Source: an uncultured Eubacterium sp.
GTDB lineage: Bacteria; Bacillota; Clostridia; Lachnospirales; Lachnospiraceae
Reading direction: 5' to 3'
NCBI GenBank assembly: GCA_958446835.1
Contig: CAUCXT010000029.1
Coordinates: 1-38,331, forward strand
DNA: 38,331 nucleotides
The notes below the pieces were generated by a model. It made no database searches. It was not told the DNA's origin and saw nothing but the letters and a program-made list of their open reading frames with translations. The position numbers and the translations under genes are program-made. The first letter of the stretch is position 1. Each line of letters opens with the position of its first letter. This document shows positions 14,147-22,809 of the stretch, in pieces.

Positions 14147-14455
14147 TCAGATTCGGATGTCAAAGGTCGTATGTTTTTCCGGTTCCGCCTTTTCATCCTC
14201 CTCTAAGTTTTCTTTCATCTTCTTTTTGATATTGGAATAATATTTATTCTTCCCTTTATCCTTAGCATCGAATTTCTCATTATTCCATTCAGAATCACGC
14301 TTTTTAACAACAGTGTCTGAATTTTTCTCCACCTGCTTATCAAACTGGGTCTGAAAAGCAGCCTGCTCCATAACTGGTTTCTGATCTTCATTCTGCCTAA
14401 CCTGAGCAAAATCTGTTGTACGATTTACAATTCCCGTCATCTCTACCGGTCTCAT
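14147..14455 (-). CDS. Small conserved-looking protein of the fla/che operon (102 residues)
   Basis: The 102-residue product starts MRPVEMTGIVNRTTDFAQVR. It has no membrane segment and is highly charged and probably mostly disordered, with QTQFDKQVEKNS and FDAKDKGKNKYYSN. I recall similar short proteins in this position in other clostridial motility operons, but no function. It lies 16 bases after the FapA-like gene and 16 before the SwrB-like gene, so it is translated from the same mRNA. The start is supported by AGAGGA upstream. It might act as a partner or adaptor of its neighbours; nothing in the sequence proves this. Confidence 0.75.
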   Translation of the reverse strand: MRPVEMTGIVNRTTDFAQVRQNEDQKPVMEQAAFQTQFDKQVEKNSDTVVKKRDSEWNNEKFDAKDKGKNKYYSNIKKKMKENLEEDEKAEPEKHTTFDIRI

Positions 14456-14471
14456 ATAAATCCTCTTTTCT

Positions 14472-16070
14472 TTATAATGGAAGCATTACTACATCTGCTC
14501 CCTGCTTAGCGTACTGACAATATCCTGTTTTGTCCTTTATGCGATACTCCGTATCACCGAATGACAGCTTGGTTCCCGGATAAATACAATCCGTAATCTT
14601 AACTCTTGCCTCAACATTCTCAGACAAGGTCTGTTTACCCGCATTGTACTCCTCCGTCATTTTTCTTATGGACTGTTCAAGCATAATAAGATTCTTCATT
14701 GAAGTCTGAAGCATTTCCTGCTTCTGAGAATCTAGCTTTCCCTCCAGCTCCATCTTTTTTCTGAGCGCCGCCACAACCTGGCTGAGCTTGGTTCTATCAG
14801 AATTAGTTTTTGTAATCTCAGCAGCAAGCTCCTTTACCCTCTTACGCAAAGCCGGGTCAACACCTACATAGACATTCGTCACTGTACCCATGTTATTTCC
14901 AATCTGCTTTGCTGTTACGGTAGAACCTGCTCTTGCCGTACCGCCTACGAGCAGACCGTTCTTGCCGTTAACATTTATCTTATCGCCCGCTGAAGTACTA
15001 CAGTGTAATAATGAATCCGTTTCAATACTTCCACCACACGAAATAGTGGCATTTTCAACGAACTTAGTAGTAATGTCACCTCCTGCATGGACAACCGCCT
15101 TGTTCATACCCTGAATTCCACGATTAACCGTGACATTGCCACCCGCATCGACATTCGCACCTTCCACAACTCCCATGATTGTTATATCACCTGATGCCTT
15201 GAGTGTGAATCCAGCTCGCACATTCCCATGGACAATTATATTTCCTTCATAGGAAATATCTCCGGTTGTGTTATCGACATCAACAGGAACATCATATACA
15301 TCTGAAATGAATATCTTATCCCCCTCTAGCATAACATGTCCGTTAACCTTAGAAATAAGACTTAAGCCATCTTCCGATATATATGCATTTCTACTAAACT
15401 TAAAGTTCTTCTTGGTCACTCTCTCCGGCGGCAGCTCCGCTCCCATAATATTTTTTCCCGGAGTTCCCTTCACAACAGGAATGATTCTTGCAACAACCTG
15501 CTCCGCCGAAACCTTAGTTATAAGATCAAGCTCATGATAATCTACAGTTCCGTCCCCATTTATCTTAGGCTTGGCAACCTGCTTCGTATTAAAAAGATAC
15601 TCTATGCTGGCATCTTTTCCCTGTATCGGCTCAGTTCCCCTGGCGAATATAAATGGAGTATTATATATCTTATTCTCCACCACTTCTTTAATAATTGCAT
15701 TGTCAACGCCGTATGTAATGCCCTTCGCCAGCAGATCACCTTCCACCTCACTCACGGTCATAAGTGAGCCATCACCTACCGGTGGATATAGTATTGCCTC
15801 CGCACTCATCTTATTTTTATCGATGTTATAAACACAAAAAGCGGCGCTTGATTTCATCGCCGTATCACTAATCTTGAAACAAGATGCTGTATTTATATTT
15901 TTAAAAGCTGCCCTGATATCATCCTTATTAAAGTCTTCAAATCTTCTGCTGTTGAGATATTCTATTATCTCCTCAGCGTTTGTCCTTTTTCCACCCTCTT
16001 GCGGTTCAACAATATTGACGTAAGTCCCATCCTGCTTCACCGAAATCATGAAATACCCATTTTTCACCAT
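14472..16070 (-). CDS. FapA-family (DUF342) protein
   Basis: The 532-residue product has the DUF342/FapA plan: an N-terminal variable region (1-150) and a middle beta-helix-like stretch. That stretch has repeated glycine-valine strands such as GNIIVHGNVRAGFTLKASGD, GVVEGANVDAGGNVTVNRG and HAGGDITTKFVENATISCGG (about 270-370). A coiled coil (about 405-475) and a short C-terminal domain follow. FapA of Vibrio vulnificus links glucose-PTS state to flagellation; DUF342 proteins in clostridia are common next to sigD but poorly studied. GAGGA lies 8 bases before the ATG. The gene is 15 bases after fliA, so they are co-transcribed. Confidence 0.85.
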   Translation of the reverse strand: MVKNGYFMISVKQDGTYVNIVEPQEGGKRTNAEEIIEYLNSRRFEDFNKDDIRAAFKNINTASCFKISDTAMKSSAAFCVYNIDKNKMSAEAILYPPVGDGSLMTVSEVEGDLLAKGITYGVDNAIIKEVVENKIYNTPFIFARGTEPIQGKDASIEYLFNTKQVAKPKINGDGTVDYHELDLITKVSAEQVVARIIPVVKGTPGKNIMGAELPPERVTKKNFKFSRNAYISEDGLSLISKVNGHVMLEGDKIFISDVYDVPVDVDNTTGDISYEGNIIVHGNVRAGFTLKASGDITIMGVVEGANVDAGGNVTVNRGIQGMNKAVVHAGGDITTKFVENATISCGGSIETDSLLHCSTSAGDKINVNGKNGLLVGGTARAGSTVTAKQIGNNMGTVTNVYVGVDPALRKRVKELAAEITKTNSDRTKLSQVVAALRKKMELEGKLDSQKQEMLQTSMKNLIMLEQSIRKMTEEYNAGKQTLSENVEARVKITDCIYPGTKLSFGDTEYRIKDKTGYCQYAKQGADVVMLPL

Positions 16071-16085
16071 ATAATTGTCCTCATA

Positions 16086-16856
16086 TTATATCTGATCGGA
16101 TAACAGCCCCATGTATCCACCCAGATGTTTTTTCATCTTCTGAATCGCCTTAGTATGTAATTGTGATACTCTTGACTCAGAAACCTCAAGTACCCTGCTT
16201 ATTTCCTTCAATGATAAATCTTCATAATAATAAAATAAAACAACGCTTTTTTCTTTTTCCGTCAAGGTATCCAATGCATTCTCAAGCATTCGGGCAAGTT
16301 CCGCCTTCTCCACAACTCTTTCCGGTTGTTCAAACTGGGAATTATGTGACGCATCCATTTTTATCTCGCTGCCCTGTTCAATAAAATCCTCCAGCGAAAC
16401 AATATTGGAAACCTTTGCTTGTCCGTTCCATGTATCAAGCTCCTCCGTGGAAATATCCAGCTCTCTGGCAATTTCCTCATCTGTGGCAGCCCGCCCATAC
16501 TCAGTTTCCAGCTTAGACATTGCAGACTCTATCTTCTTCTGTTTCTGTCTGACACTCCTTGGAATCCAATCCATCTTCCTTATCTGGTCAAGAATTGCAC
16601 CTCGGATTCTGAGACTGGCATACGTTTCAAACTTGACATTCTTATTAAAATCATATTTGTCAATTGCATCAATCAATCCAAAAATACCATAACTTACAAG
16701 ATCCTCGTACTCAACATTGTAACCAAGATACATACTCAATCTTCCGGCTACCAGCTTAACGAGGGGAGCATATTCAATTATAATTTTCTCGCGCAGCTCA
16801 GGACTTTTATTCTTTGCATATAAATCCCAGAGCTTTTCCTTGCTGTTTTCATCCAT
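16086..16856 (-). CDS. fliA: Flagellar sigma factor FliA/SigD (sigma-28)
   Basis: The 256-residue product is a WhiG/FliA-type sigma factor directing RNA polymerase to late flagellar, motility and chemotaxis promoters. Region 2 contains YEDLVSYGIFGLIDAIDKYD and FETYASLRIRGAILDQIRKM. Region 3 has WIPRSVRQKQKKIE and ATDEEIARELDIS. Region 4 ends with KEISRVLEVSESRVSQLHTKA, the -35-binding helix-turn-helix. The start is set at 16856 because AGAGGG lies 7 bases upstream; an extra 11-residue extension has no such site. Its late place in fla/che matches Bacillus sigD, where distance from the promoter limits its level. Confidence 0.95.
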   Translation of the reverse strand: MDENSKEKLWDLYAKNKSPELREKIIIEYAPLVKLVAGRLSMYLGYNVEYEDLVSYGIFGLIDAIDKYDFNKNVKFETYASLRIRGAILDQIRKMDWIPRSVRQKQKKIESAMSKLETEYGRAATDEEIARELDISTEELDTWNGQAKVSNIVSLEDFIEQGSEIKMDASHNSQFEQPERVVEKAELARMLENALDTLTEKEKSVVLFYYYEDLSLKEISRVLEVSESRVSQLHTKAIQKMKKHLGGYMGLLSDQI

Positions 16857-16896
16857 TTTGCTACCCTCTTTTATGAAACCTTTAAACAATATTTAA

Positions 16897-17151
16897 TTAA
16901 TTTTCTTCTTCTGTTTCATTGCTCTCTACTGTGTCTTCAGTTTCTTCTGTCTTTTCCTTTTTATCCGTATCAGGATTAAGAAAACGATTGAGAATTGCCC
17001 GGACTATGATTCCTATAACAAAAAAGATAAATGCAGCAGCAAAAATAATAATCAATGCCTTGGTAAGCTCATATTTGTAGATAAAAGTAACAATCCAGGC
17101 AACAAGAGCAGCCACTAGCGTAATAAACGCCGGAAGATTTCTGAAAATCAT
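16897..17151 (-). CDS. Small two-helix membrane protein between cheD and fliA
   Basis: The 84-residue product has two predicted membrane helices (about 8-26 and 32-55) and a Glu/Thr/Lys-rich acidic tail (about 60-84). I do not recognise a named family. Its start overlaps the cheD stop by 4 bases (ATGA type), indicating translational coupling. It is absent from the Bacillus subtilis version of this operon. A short hydrophobic partner of the flagellar base or of the SwrB-like protein is conceivable but unsupported. Confidence 0.75.
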   Translation of the reverse strand: MIFRNLPAFITLVAALVAWIVTFIYKYELTKALIIIFAAAFIFFVIGIIVRAILNRFLNPDTDKKEKTEETEDTVESNETEEEN

Positions 17152-17639
17152 ATTCTTTTTTGTTCCTTTCCCACTGCCTTAATAAGTAATGAACCATCCG
17201 CAGAATAAAATTCTATTGTACGTCCATAATTGAGCCCTGTATCCTCGGCGACTATGCGTATGCCCAGTTTTTTAAAATTAACTTTGGCAGATTCAGCATT
17301 CTTTTCTCCTACCTTCATCGTTATGCCGCCTGCTCCCGCTGAAGTTGCAAACATCTGTGCTCCACCCGCAATTTTAGCAACCATTCTGCTTCTGGATGCA
17401 CCCATCTTCTCCATCCTCGAAACAGTCTCCGCTATACCGGTATCACCAAACTTGGCTATATTCTGGTTATTGCGAATCTGCGTACTGTCCGGAAGCATAT
17501 AGTGCACCATTCCAATAATTTTTGTTACAGGATCATAGATACATGCGCCAATGCATGAGCCTAATCCCAATGTTGTCAAATTATCAGGGTAACGGCAGAC
17601 ATTCAAGTCTGCCATTCCCACCTTAATCATATTTCCCAT
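17148..17639 (-). CDS. cheD: Chemoreceptor glutamine deamidase CheD
   Basis: CheD deamidates glutamines on chemoreceptors and binds CheC to stimulate its CheY-P phosphatase activity. The 163-residue product carries the catalytic Cys in LGLGSCIGACIYD (C29), His in GMVHYMLP (H46) and the expected Thr near residue 23. Downstream are KIAGGAQMF and GEKNAESAKVNFKKLGI. Length is normal. AGGA lies about 8 bases before the ATG. It follows cheC and overlaps the next small membrane protein gene, keeping the CheC-CheD pair together in one operon. Confidence 0.95.
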   Translation of the reverse strand: MGNMIKVGMADLNVCRYPDNLTTLGLGSCIGACIYDPVTKIIGMVHYMLPDSTQIRNNQNIAKFGDTGIAETVSRMEKMGASRSRMVAKIAGGAQMFATSAGAGGITMKVGEKNAESAKVNFKKLGIRIVAEDTGLNYGRTIEFYSADGSLLIKAVGKEQKRI

Positions 17640-17662
17640 ATACTTTTCCTATTATGTAGAAT

Positions 17663-18280
17663 TTACATGCCTAATGACGATAATATTGCATCATACGACT
17701 CAAGCTCCGGTACCATAAGAAAATATCCGTTTACAAAATCCAGTTCACCAAACTGCGTCTCTATCAGAAGCACCTTATCCCCGAGCTTACCAAATTCAAT
17801 TGCCGGTACACTAAGCAGGGCACCTGCCATATCAATTGAGATATATGGTACAGACGAGGAAATCTTAAGGCTTGTCAGATTGGACATAGCCGAAAGATAT
17901 GCTCCAATGATAATATTACCTATTTCTCCCAGTGCTGAAAGCTCCATATCCGAAAAACCGTCACCACTGCTCTGTATCATACCGCCCATCAATGAATTCA
18001 CAAGATTATGTGCGGACTTCTCCTTAACAAGGAACATCATCATACCCTTTATGTCCCCATCAAGCTGTACCAGTATTCCTGCAAGTACTTCCTCCGGTGA
18101 ACCGAAAATATCGGGAAGATTGGTAAAAGGCACGAGATCAACTCTCGGCACATTCATATCAATCTTCATATTCATCATCTTAGCCAATGCAGTGGTAGCA
18201 TTACCGGCTCCTATATTGCCGATTTCCTTTAAGACGTCAAATTGTAAGTCATTAAGATTATCAAGTGTGTTCTCTGCCAT
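17663..18280 (-). CDS. cheC: CheY-P phosphatase CheC
   Basis: The 205-residue product has two CheC/CheX/FliY phosphatase motifs. D15-E19-N22 with P45 and S115-E119-N122 with P145 both fit the [D/S]-x3-E-x2-N-x22-P pattern exactly, so both sites look active. CheC dephosphorylates CheY-P and partners CheD in receptor adaptation. Between the two sites lies the pseudo-symmetric core including VQLDGDIKGMMMFLV. The gene sits between cheW and cheD. Length is typical. Confidence 0.95.
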   Translation of the reverse strand: MAENTLDNLNDLQFDVLKEIGNIGAGNATTALAKMMNMKIDMNVPRVDLVPFTNLPDIFGSPEEVLAGILVQLDGDIKGMMMFLVKEKSAHNLVNSLMGGMIQSSGDGFSDMELSALGEIGNIIIGAYLSAMSNLTSLKISSSVPYISIDMAGALLSVPAIEFGKLGDKVLLIETQFGELDFVNGYFLMVPELESYDAILSSLGM

Positions 18281-18303
18281 GACATCTCCTTCCAGACAAA
18301 CTG

Positions 18304-18777
18304 TTATTCTTCCTTAGATGTATCCTTATCAGCGATTGCAAGCTGGATATTGAGAAGTGATATAAGCTCTCCCTTGTTCTTTCCGATTGCGCTGATATAT
18401 CCTGCCATATCATTATTGGCATCTACAGTGGTCTTTTCTATTGAATCCTCATCAAGTGTGACAACTTCATTAACCTGATCTACGATAAGTCCAACCGTTG
18501 CCTGCTGTTCAAGCTTGATAATGATAATTCTTGTCTTGTCTGTTATCTCATCAGCCGGCAATCCAAACTTAAGTCTGAGACTCATTACCGGAACAATCTC
18601 TCCACGCAGATTGATGACACCCTTAAAATATGGCTGAGCCTTAGGCACTCTCGTTATCTTCTGCATTCTTACAATATTATCAATATAATTGATATTAATA
18701 CCATACTGTTCACTGCCAAGCTTAATTACAATGTACTGTCTTGCTGCCGTTGACTGTGTTGTTGTTAAAGCATCCAT
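18304..18777 (-). CDS. cheW: Chemotaxis coupling protein CheW
   Basis: The 157-residue product is a single CheW domain linking receptors to CheA in membrane arrays. Key stretches are YIVIKLGSEQYGININYIDN, PYFKGVINLRGEIVPVMSLR (about 58-77) and RIIIIKLEQQATVGLIVDQV. An Asp/Ser/Glu-rich tail closes the protein. It follows cheA by 20 bases, and GGAGGAG is positioned before the ATG. Its sequence resembles the P5 domain of the neighbouring CheA, as expected. Confidence 0.96.
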   Translation of the reverse strand: MDALTTTQSTAARQYIVIKLGSEQYGININYIDNIVRMQKITRVPKAQPYFKGVINLRGEIVPVMSLRLKFGLPADEITDKTRIIIIKLEQQATVGLIVDQVNEVVTLDEDSIEKTTVDANNDMAGYISAIGKNKGELISLLNIQLAIADKDTSKEE

Positions 18778-18797
18778 AGTATATTCTCCTCCACCTG

Positions 18798-20906
18798 TTA
18801 TACAAGAGTATTTACATCAATGATAAGAGCGATATCACCATCACCAAGGATTGTAGCACCGCTTATCATCTTATTAACGTTGATATAGCTTCCAAGTGAC
18901 TTGATAACTATCTCCATCTGACCGATAAGACTGTCTACAACAATACCTGCTCTCTTATCACCCTTACGCACAATAACAACTGTCATGTTCTCGCTGTCTT
19001 CATTGCTTGATTCAACATCAAGTAATTTGCCAAGACGAATGATAGGAATGACCTTATCTCTGAGGTGAATAACTTCCTTTGAATTAACATACTTGATGTC
19101 ACTCTTTGTTATATCCTCAAGTGTTTCTATTGAACCTAAGGAAATTGCGTACTGCTCATCACCAAGCTTAACCATAAGAGCCTGAATAATAGCAAGTGTA
19201 AGTGGAAGTCTGACAATAAATGTGCTTCCCTCTCCAAGCTTAGTCTTGACCTCTACATCTCCTCCGAGAGCTTCAATCTTAGATTTAACAACGTCAAGAC
19301 CAACTCCTCTTCCTGAAACATCTGTAATTTTCTCAGATGTTGAGAAACTTGGGCGGAAAAGTAAATCGATAATATCTTTATCGGTCATTGCCTCTGCCTG
19401 CTCAGGAGTAATTGTTCCCTTTTCGATAGCCTTTTTACGAACTTTCTCTACATCTATACCGTTACCATCATCGCCAACTTCAATTACAACATTATTTCCA
19501 TCCTGATATGCATTGAGGAAAATAGTACCTACCTCAGGCTTACCTCTCTGTGCACGGACATCTGCATGCTCAAGACCATGATCTGCGGAATTACGAAGAA
19601 GATGCATGAGCGGGTCACCGATCTCATCGATAACAGTACGGTCAAGCTCTGTCTCCTCACCTGTCATGTAGAGTTCCACCTTCTTGTCAAGCTTCTTGCT
19701 TAAGTCTCTTATCATTCTTGGGAATCTGTTTACAACGGTTTCAATAGGAACCATTCGTACATTCATAACAGACTCATGAAGTGATGTAGTAACTCTCTCA
19801 AGGTATTCAATCTGCTCATTGAAATTCTGTCTTCCCGAAACAGTATTCTCACTTGTAGAATTATTGATGGACACAAGACCATTCTTCGCAATAATAAGCT
19901 CACTCACAAGGTTCATAAGTGTATCAAGCTTGTCTATATCTACACGCACTGAACGATTGGCAACTGCCTTTCCAGACTTAGCAGGCGTTGCAGCGGACTT
20001 CTTTTCTTCTGCTTTTGCAGGAGCCTGTGCTTCTTTTGCTGTGGTTACTTCGTTCTGTGCAGGAGCTGCTGACGTCTGCACCGGAGTCTCAACGCTAACC
20101 TCCTCAAGCTCTCCACCTACAACATCCTTAACTTCAGATACATTCTTAATGACATTAAGTACCTTATCATAGCTCTCATTTGATACAACAAATACACTGA
20201 AATCTAAATCAAACTTCTCATCTTCAATATCCTGTGTTGATGGCTCGGACTTAATAACCTCACCAACTTCTTCTATTCCCTTAAATACCAGAAAAGCTCT
20301 GGCAGCCTTAAGTATACAATTAGGATCAAGATATACTGTAAAGCCATAGGCATTCATGCCCTTCTTTTTTGCTTCGTTTATAGCATGCTGCTCAAAGTCT
20401 GCAAGCTGGATATCCTTATACTTTGCATTGCCTGATGCGCTGTCCGTTGCAGGAGCTGCCTGTGCCGGCTGTGCCGCCGGAGCCTGCTGTGCTGCCGGCT
20501 GAGCTTCGGTAGTCATATTACCCTCTGTTGCAAGGAACTCATTCAGAAGCTTAATAATCGCTTCATTGTCCTCTGTACCCTCATCGGAAGCCTCCTGAAT
20601 ATTGTTGAGATAGCTCTCAAGTGCATCAAGACACTGGAAAAGAGTATCAATGAGGCTTGCTGTTACTTTCATCTTATCGTTGCGAATCTCAGAGAAAACA
20701 TTCTCCATATTATGTGTGAGATTCTGCATTCTCTTGTATCCCATGGTTCCTGCCATTCCCTTAAGAGAATGTGCCGCGCGGAATATCTCGTTAATTGTCG
20801 CCTTGTCCTCCGGCTCCTTCTCTAACACGAGAAGAAGGTCATTAAGGTTCTGCAAATGTTCTTTTGTTTCATCAATAAAAATCTCTAAATACTGGCTTAC
20901 GTCCAT
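18798..20906 (-). CDS. cheA: Chemotaxis histidine kinase CheA
   Basis: The 702-residue kinase has the five-domain plan. The P1 HPt domain is at 1-110 with phospho-acceptor H46 in FRAAHSLKGMAG. An Ala/Pro/Gln linker is at about 135-160. P2 is at about 165-280. After a second Ala/Pro/Lys linker comes P3 dimerisation (about 325-390), the P4 ATPase (N box HLLRNSADHG, G1 VGDDGNGID, G2 DVSGRGVGLDVV) and P5, CheW-like, to the C-terminus. It phosphorylates CheY and CheB. The cheB stop codon is followed directly by this ATG (TAAATG), so translation is coupled. Confidence 0.97.
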   Translation of the reverse strand: MDVSQYLEIFIDETKEHLQNLNDLLLVLEKEPEDKATINEIFRAAHSLKGMAGTMGYKRMQNLTHNMENVFSEIRNDKMKVTASLIDTLFQCLDALESYLNNIQEASDEGTEDNEAIIKLLNEFLATEGNMTTEAQPAAQQAPAAQPAQAAPATDSASGNAKYKDIQLADFEQHAINEAKKKGMNAYGFTVYLDPNCILKAARAFLVFKGIEEVGEVIKSEPSTQDIEDEKFDLDFSVFVVSNESYDKVLNVIKNVSEVKDVVGGELEEVSVETPVQTSAAPAQNEVTTAKEAQAPAKAEEKKSAATPAKSGKAVANRSVRVDIDKLDTLMNLVSELIIAKNGLVSINNSTSENTVSGRQNFNEQIEYLERVTTSLHESVMNVRMVPIETVVNRFPRMIRDLSKKLDKKVELYMTGEETELDRTVIDEIGDPLMHLLRNSADHGLEHADVRAQRGKPEVGTIFLNAYQDGNNVVIEVGDDGNGIDVEKVRKKAIEKGTITPEQAEAMTDKDIIDLLFRPSFSTSEKITDVSGRGVGLDVVKSKIEALGGDVEVKTKLGEGSTFIVRLPLTLAIIQALMVKLGDEQYAISLGSIETLEDITKSDIKYVNSKEVIHLRDKVIPIIRLGKLLDVESSNEDSENMTVVIVRKGDKRAGIVVDSLIGQMEIVIKSLGSYINVNKMISGATILGDGDIALIIDVNTLV

Positions 20907-22073
20907 TTATCGTACCCCCGTGTTTCTTGTTATCGCATCTGCGATTTCTTCTAGTGGCTTTACTTCATTTACCAATCCTGCCTCGGCAACAGCCCTCGGC
21001 ATACCGTAAACAATACTTGTTGCTTCATTCTGACCTATTACATATATCTTCTTATGCTGTTTCAATGCCTTAATACCCTTGGTTCCATCCGCACCCATTC
21101 CTGTAAGGACAACACATATAATCTCATCATAAGGAGAACTTACAAGTGATTCATACATAACATTCGCACAAGGTCTTAACGCATCTACAGGAGGTTCATC
21201 GGATAATACAACCTTCGTATCCATTCCTGACCTGACAAGTCTGAGATGCCTTCCGCCCGGAGCTATATATACTGTTCCCTTTGAGATAATATCGCCATCC
21301 TCAGCCTCCTTGACAGTAACCTTACTAATCTCGTTAAGTCTCATTGCCAAGGATTTGGTAAAGCCTGCCGGCATATGCTGTACAATCACAACACCGGCAT
21401 CCAGTTCCTTCGGAAGATACGGAACAACCTGCTGAAGTGATTTAGGGCCTCCTGTCGAACATGCCAGAGCAACCACTCTGTTGGCATGATCCTTTTTATA
21501 AGAAGCAGTGTTTCCCATCTTCACAGTCATAAGCGGCTGCACAGGTCTTGTTGCCGGAGCAGGTGTGCTTCTCTCATTCTTAGATGAGCCAAAGGTTCTG
21601 ATTGAAGTAGCTCGAGTATTGATGCTCTGAGTAACAGGCATGGTTCCTATGACAGAAGCCTTTGTACTGCCTGCTGTAGCAACATCAAGCATATCAAGTA
21701 TACGTTGCTTAAAATCCTCACCCTTAGCTTCAATAAAATTCTCCGGCTTGGTGACGAAATCAAATGCGCCTAACTCAAGTGCCCTGATAGTCTCCTTTGC
21801 ACCCTCCTTGGCTACCGTACTTACGACAATCACAGTCTCCTGAATGCGATTCTTTTGCAGCATTTCCAAAAGCTCTAGTCCATTCATCTTAGGCATGTTG
21901 ATGTCAAGAATAATAGCATCATACATCTTAGGGTGGCTTACTATCCTGTCAAACCCTTCAAGGCCATCTCTGGCAAAATCAGCAACCTCATATTGTTTAT
22001 TTGTCTTAATTATATCAGAAATAACCCTTCTCATAAGTGCAGAGTCATCAATAATCAAAATTTTCTTTGCCAT
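20907..22073 (-). CDS. cheB: Chemotaxis methylesterase/deamidase CheB
   Basis: The 388-residue product has a receiver domain (about 1-125; acidic pair D9-D10, phosphorylated D57, K109). A linker (about 130-190) leads to the C-terminal methylesterase with catalytic S206 (ALACSTGGP), H233 (VQHMPAGFT) and D329 (GMGADGTKG). It removes methyl groups from receptors under CheA control. No cheR methyltransferase is in this window, so it must be elsewhere if present. The position upstream of cheA and downstream of flhG/PilZ follows the Bacillus order apart from the PilZ insertion. Confidence 0.96.
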   Translation of the reverse strand: MAKKILIIDDSALMRRVISDIIKTNKQYEVADFARDGLEGFDRIVSHPKMYDAIILDINMPKMNGLELLEMLQKNRIQETVIVVSTVAKEGAKETIRALELGAFDFVTKPENFIEAKGEDFKQRILDMLDVATAGSTKASVIGTMPVTQSINTRATSIRTFGSSKNERSTPAPATRPVQPLMTVKMGNTASYKKDHANRVVALACSTGGPKSLQQVVPYLPKELDAGVVIVQHMPAGFTKSLAMRLNEISKVTVKEAEDGDIISKGTVYIAPGGRHLRLVRSGMDTKVVLSDEPPVDALRPCANVMYESLVSSPYDEIICVVLTGMGADGTKGIKALKQHKKIYVIGQNEATSIVYGMPRAVAEAGLVNEVKPLEEIADAITRNTGVR

Positions 22074-22078
22074 TTATG

Positions 22079-22795
22079 TTAATTTCTCCTTTCAAGCTGC
22101 ATTCTTTTCCTCTCCTCCTCAAAAATAAAACGGATAAGAGATTCCCTGTCATCATTCTTAATGTTGACAAAGCTTACTCTGTTATGGAAAATATCTTTTC
22201 TATCATGTGGATGTACAGAATCAATAATCTGTGCGGTAACCTTAAGCGACTGCTTTGCCGCACCAAGCATATAGTCAAATTCTATGTATACTCTGTCTCC
22301 TTTTTTGAGACCGCAGCCTACAAACTTCATGCCGCCACCACTTATATCAATTGTCTGGCCATCCATAATATTTTTATTTATTATTTCTTCCGGTATTTCT
22401 CCCGTCCTGTCAAAAACAACTGTAAGTGCTTCGTCAAGAGGCATGTATTTAACCGGCATAATCATATCATACCTGAAAAATTGTCTTCTCTGGACTTTTC
22501 TAAGTGAAGTCTCAAGCTCAAGAACAAGCACAAACAGATTATCTGCCTTATACCTTTCAACAACCTTCACCTTGCTATGATACATTTTTGCCTTACAGTA
22601 AAAATATGCATTATAATGCGTCCCAATGGATAAGACAACCATTCTTCCCTCACTGTATGGCATAGCCACGGAAACCCTTCCGGTATCCTCATCAATATCA
22701 TATATCTGGCTCAGATACGATATTGTATTCTTCTCCTTATTGGCTGTTATTTCATTAAGCTCCAATTTGCCACCGGGTATCAAAATATTCTCCAT
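22079..22795 (-). CDS. PilZ-domain c-di-GMP-binding flagellar brake protein (YcgR-like)
   Basis: The 238-residue product has an N-terminal YcgR-type beta domain (about 1-95) and a PilZ domain. The PilZ domain carries the c-di-GMP-binding motifs RRQFFR (RxxxR, 103-108) and DISGGGMKF (D/NxSxxG, 150-158). YcgR-like proteins bind the motor when c-di-GMP is high and slow or bias it. Its place inside fla/che between flhG and cheB, absent from the Bacillus operon, ties motor control to the second messenger that the HD-GYP protein at 5056-6252 may degrade. The stop lies 5 bases from the cheB start. Confidence 0.9.
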   Translation of the reverse strand: MENILIPGGKLELNEITANKEKNTISYLSQIYDIDEDTGRVSVAMPYSEGRMVVLSIGTHYNAYFYCKAKMYHSKVKVVERYKADNLFVLVLELETSLRKVQRRQFFRYDMIMPVKYMPLDEALTVVFDRTGEIPEEIINKNIMDGQTIDISGGGMKFVGCGLKKGDRVYIEFDYMLGAAKQSLKVTAQIIDSVHPHDRKDIFHNRVSFVNIKNDDRESLIRFIFEEERKRMQLERRN

Positions 22796-22809
22796 AAGTA
22801 TGTTCCCCT

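Noticed and set aside
14131..14196. Longer start for the SwrB-like gene
   Set aside because: It would overlap the preceding gene by 50 bases and put a basic tail before the membrane helix; AGGTG supports the ATG at 14130.
17667..18317. 216-codon + strand open frame opposite cheC
   Set aside because: It lies almost wholly antisense to a gene with clear CheC motifs, and its translation has no recognisable domain.
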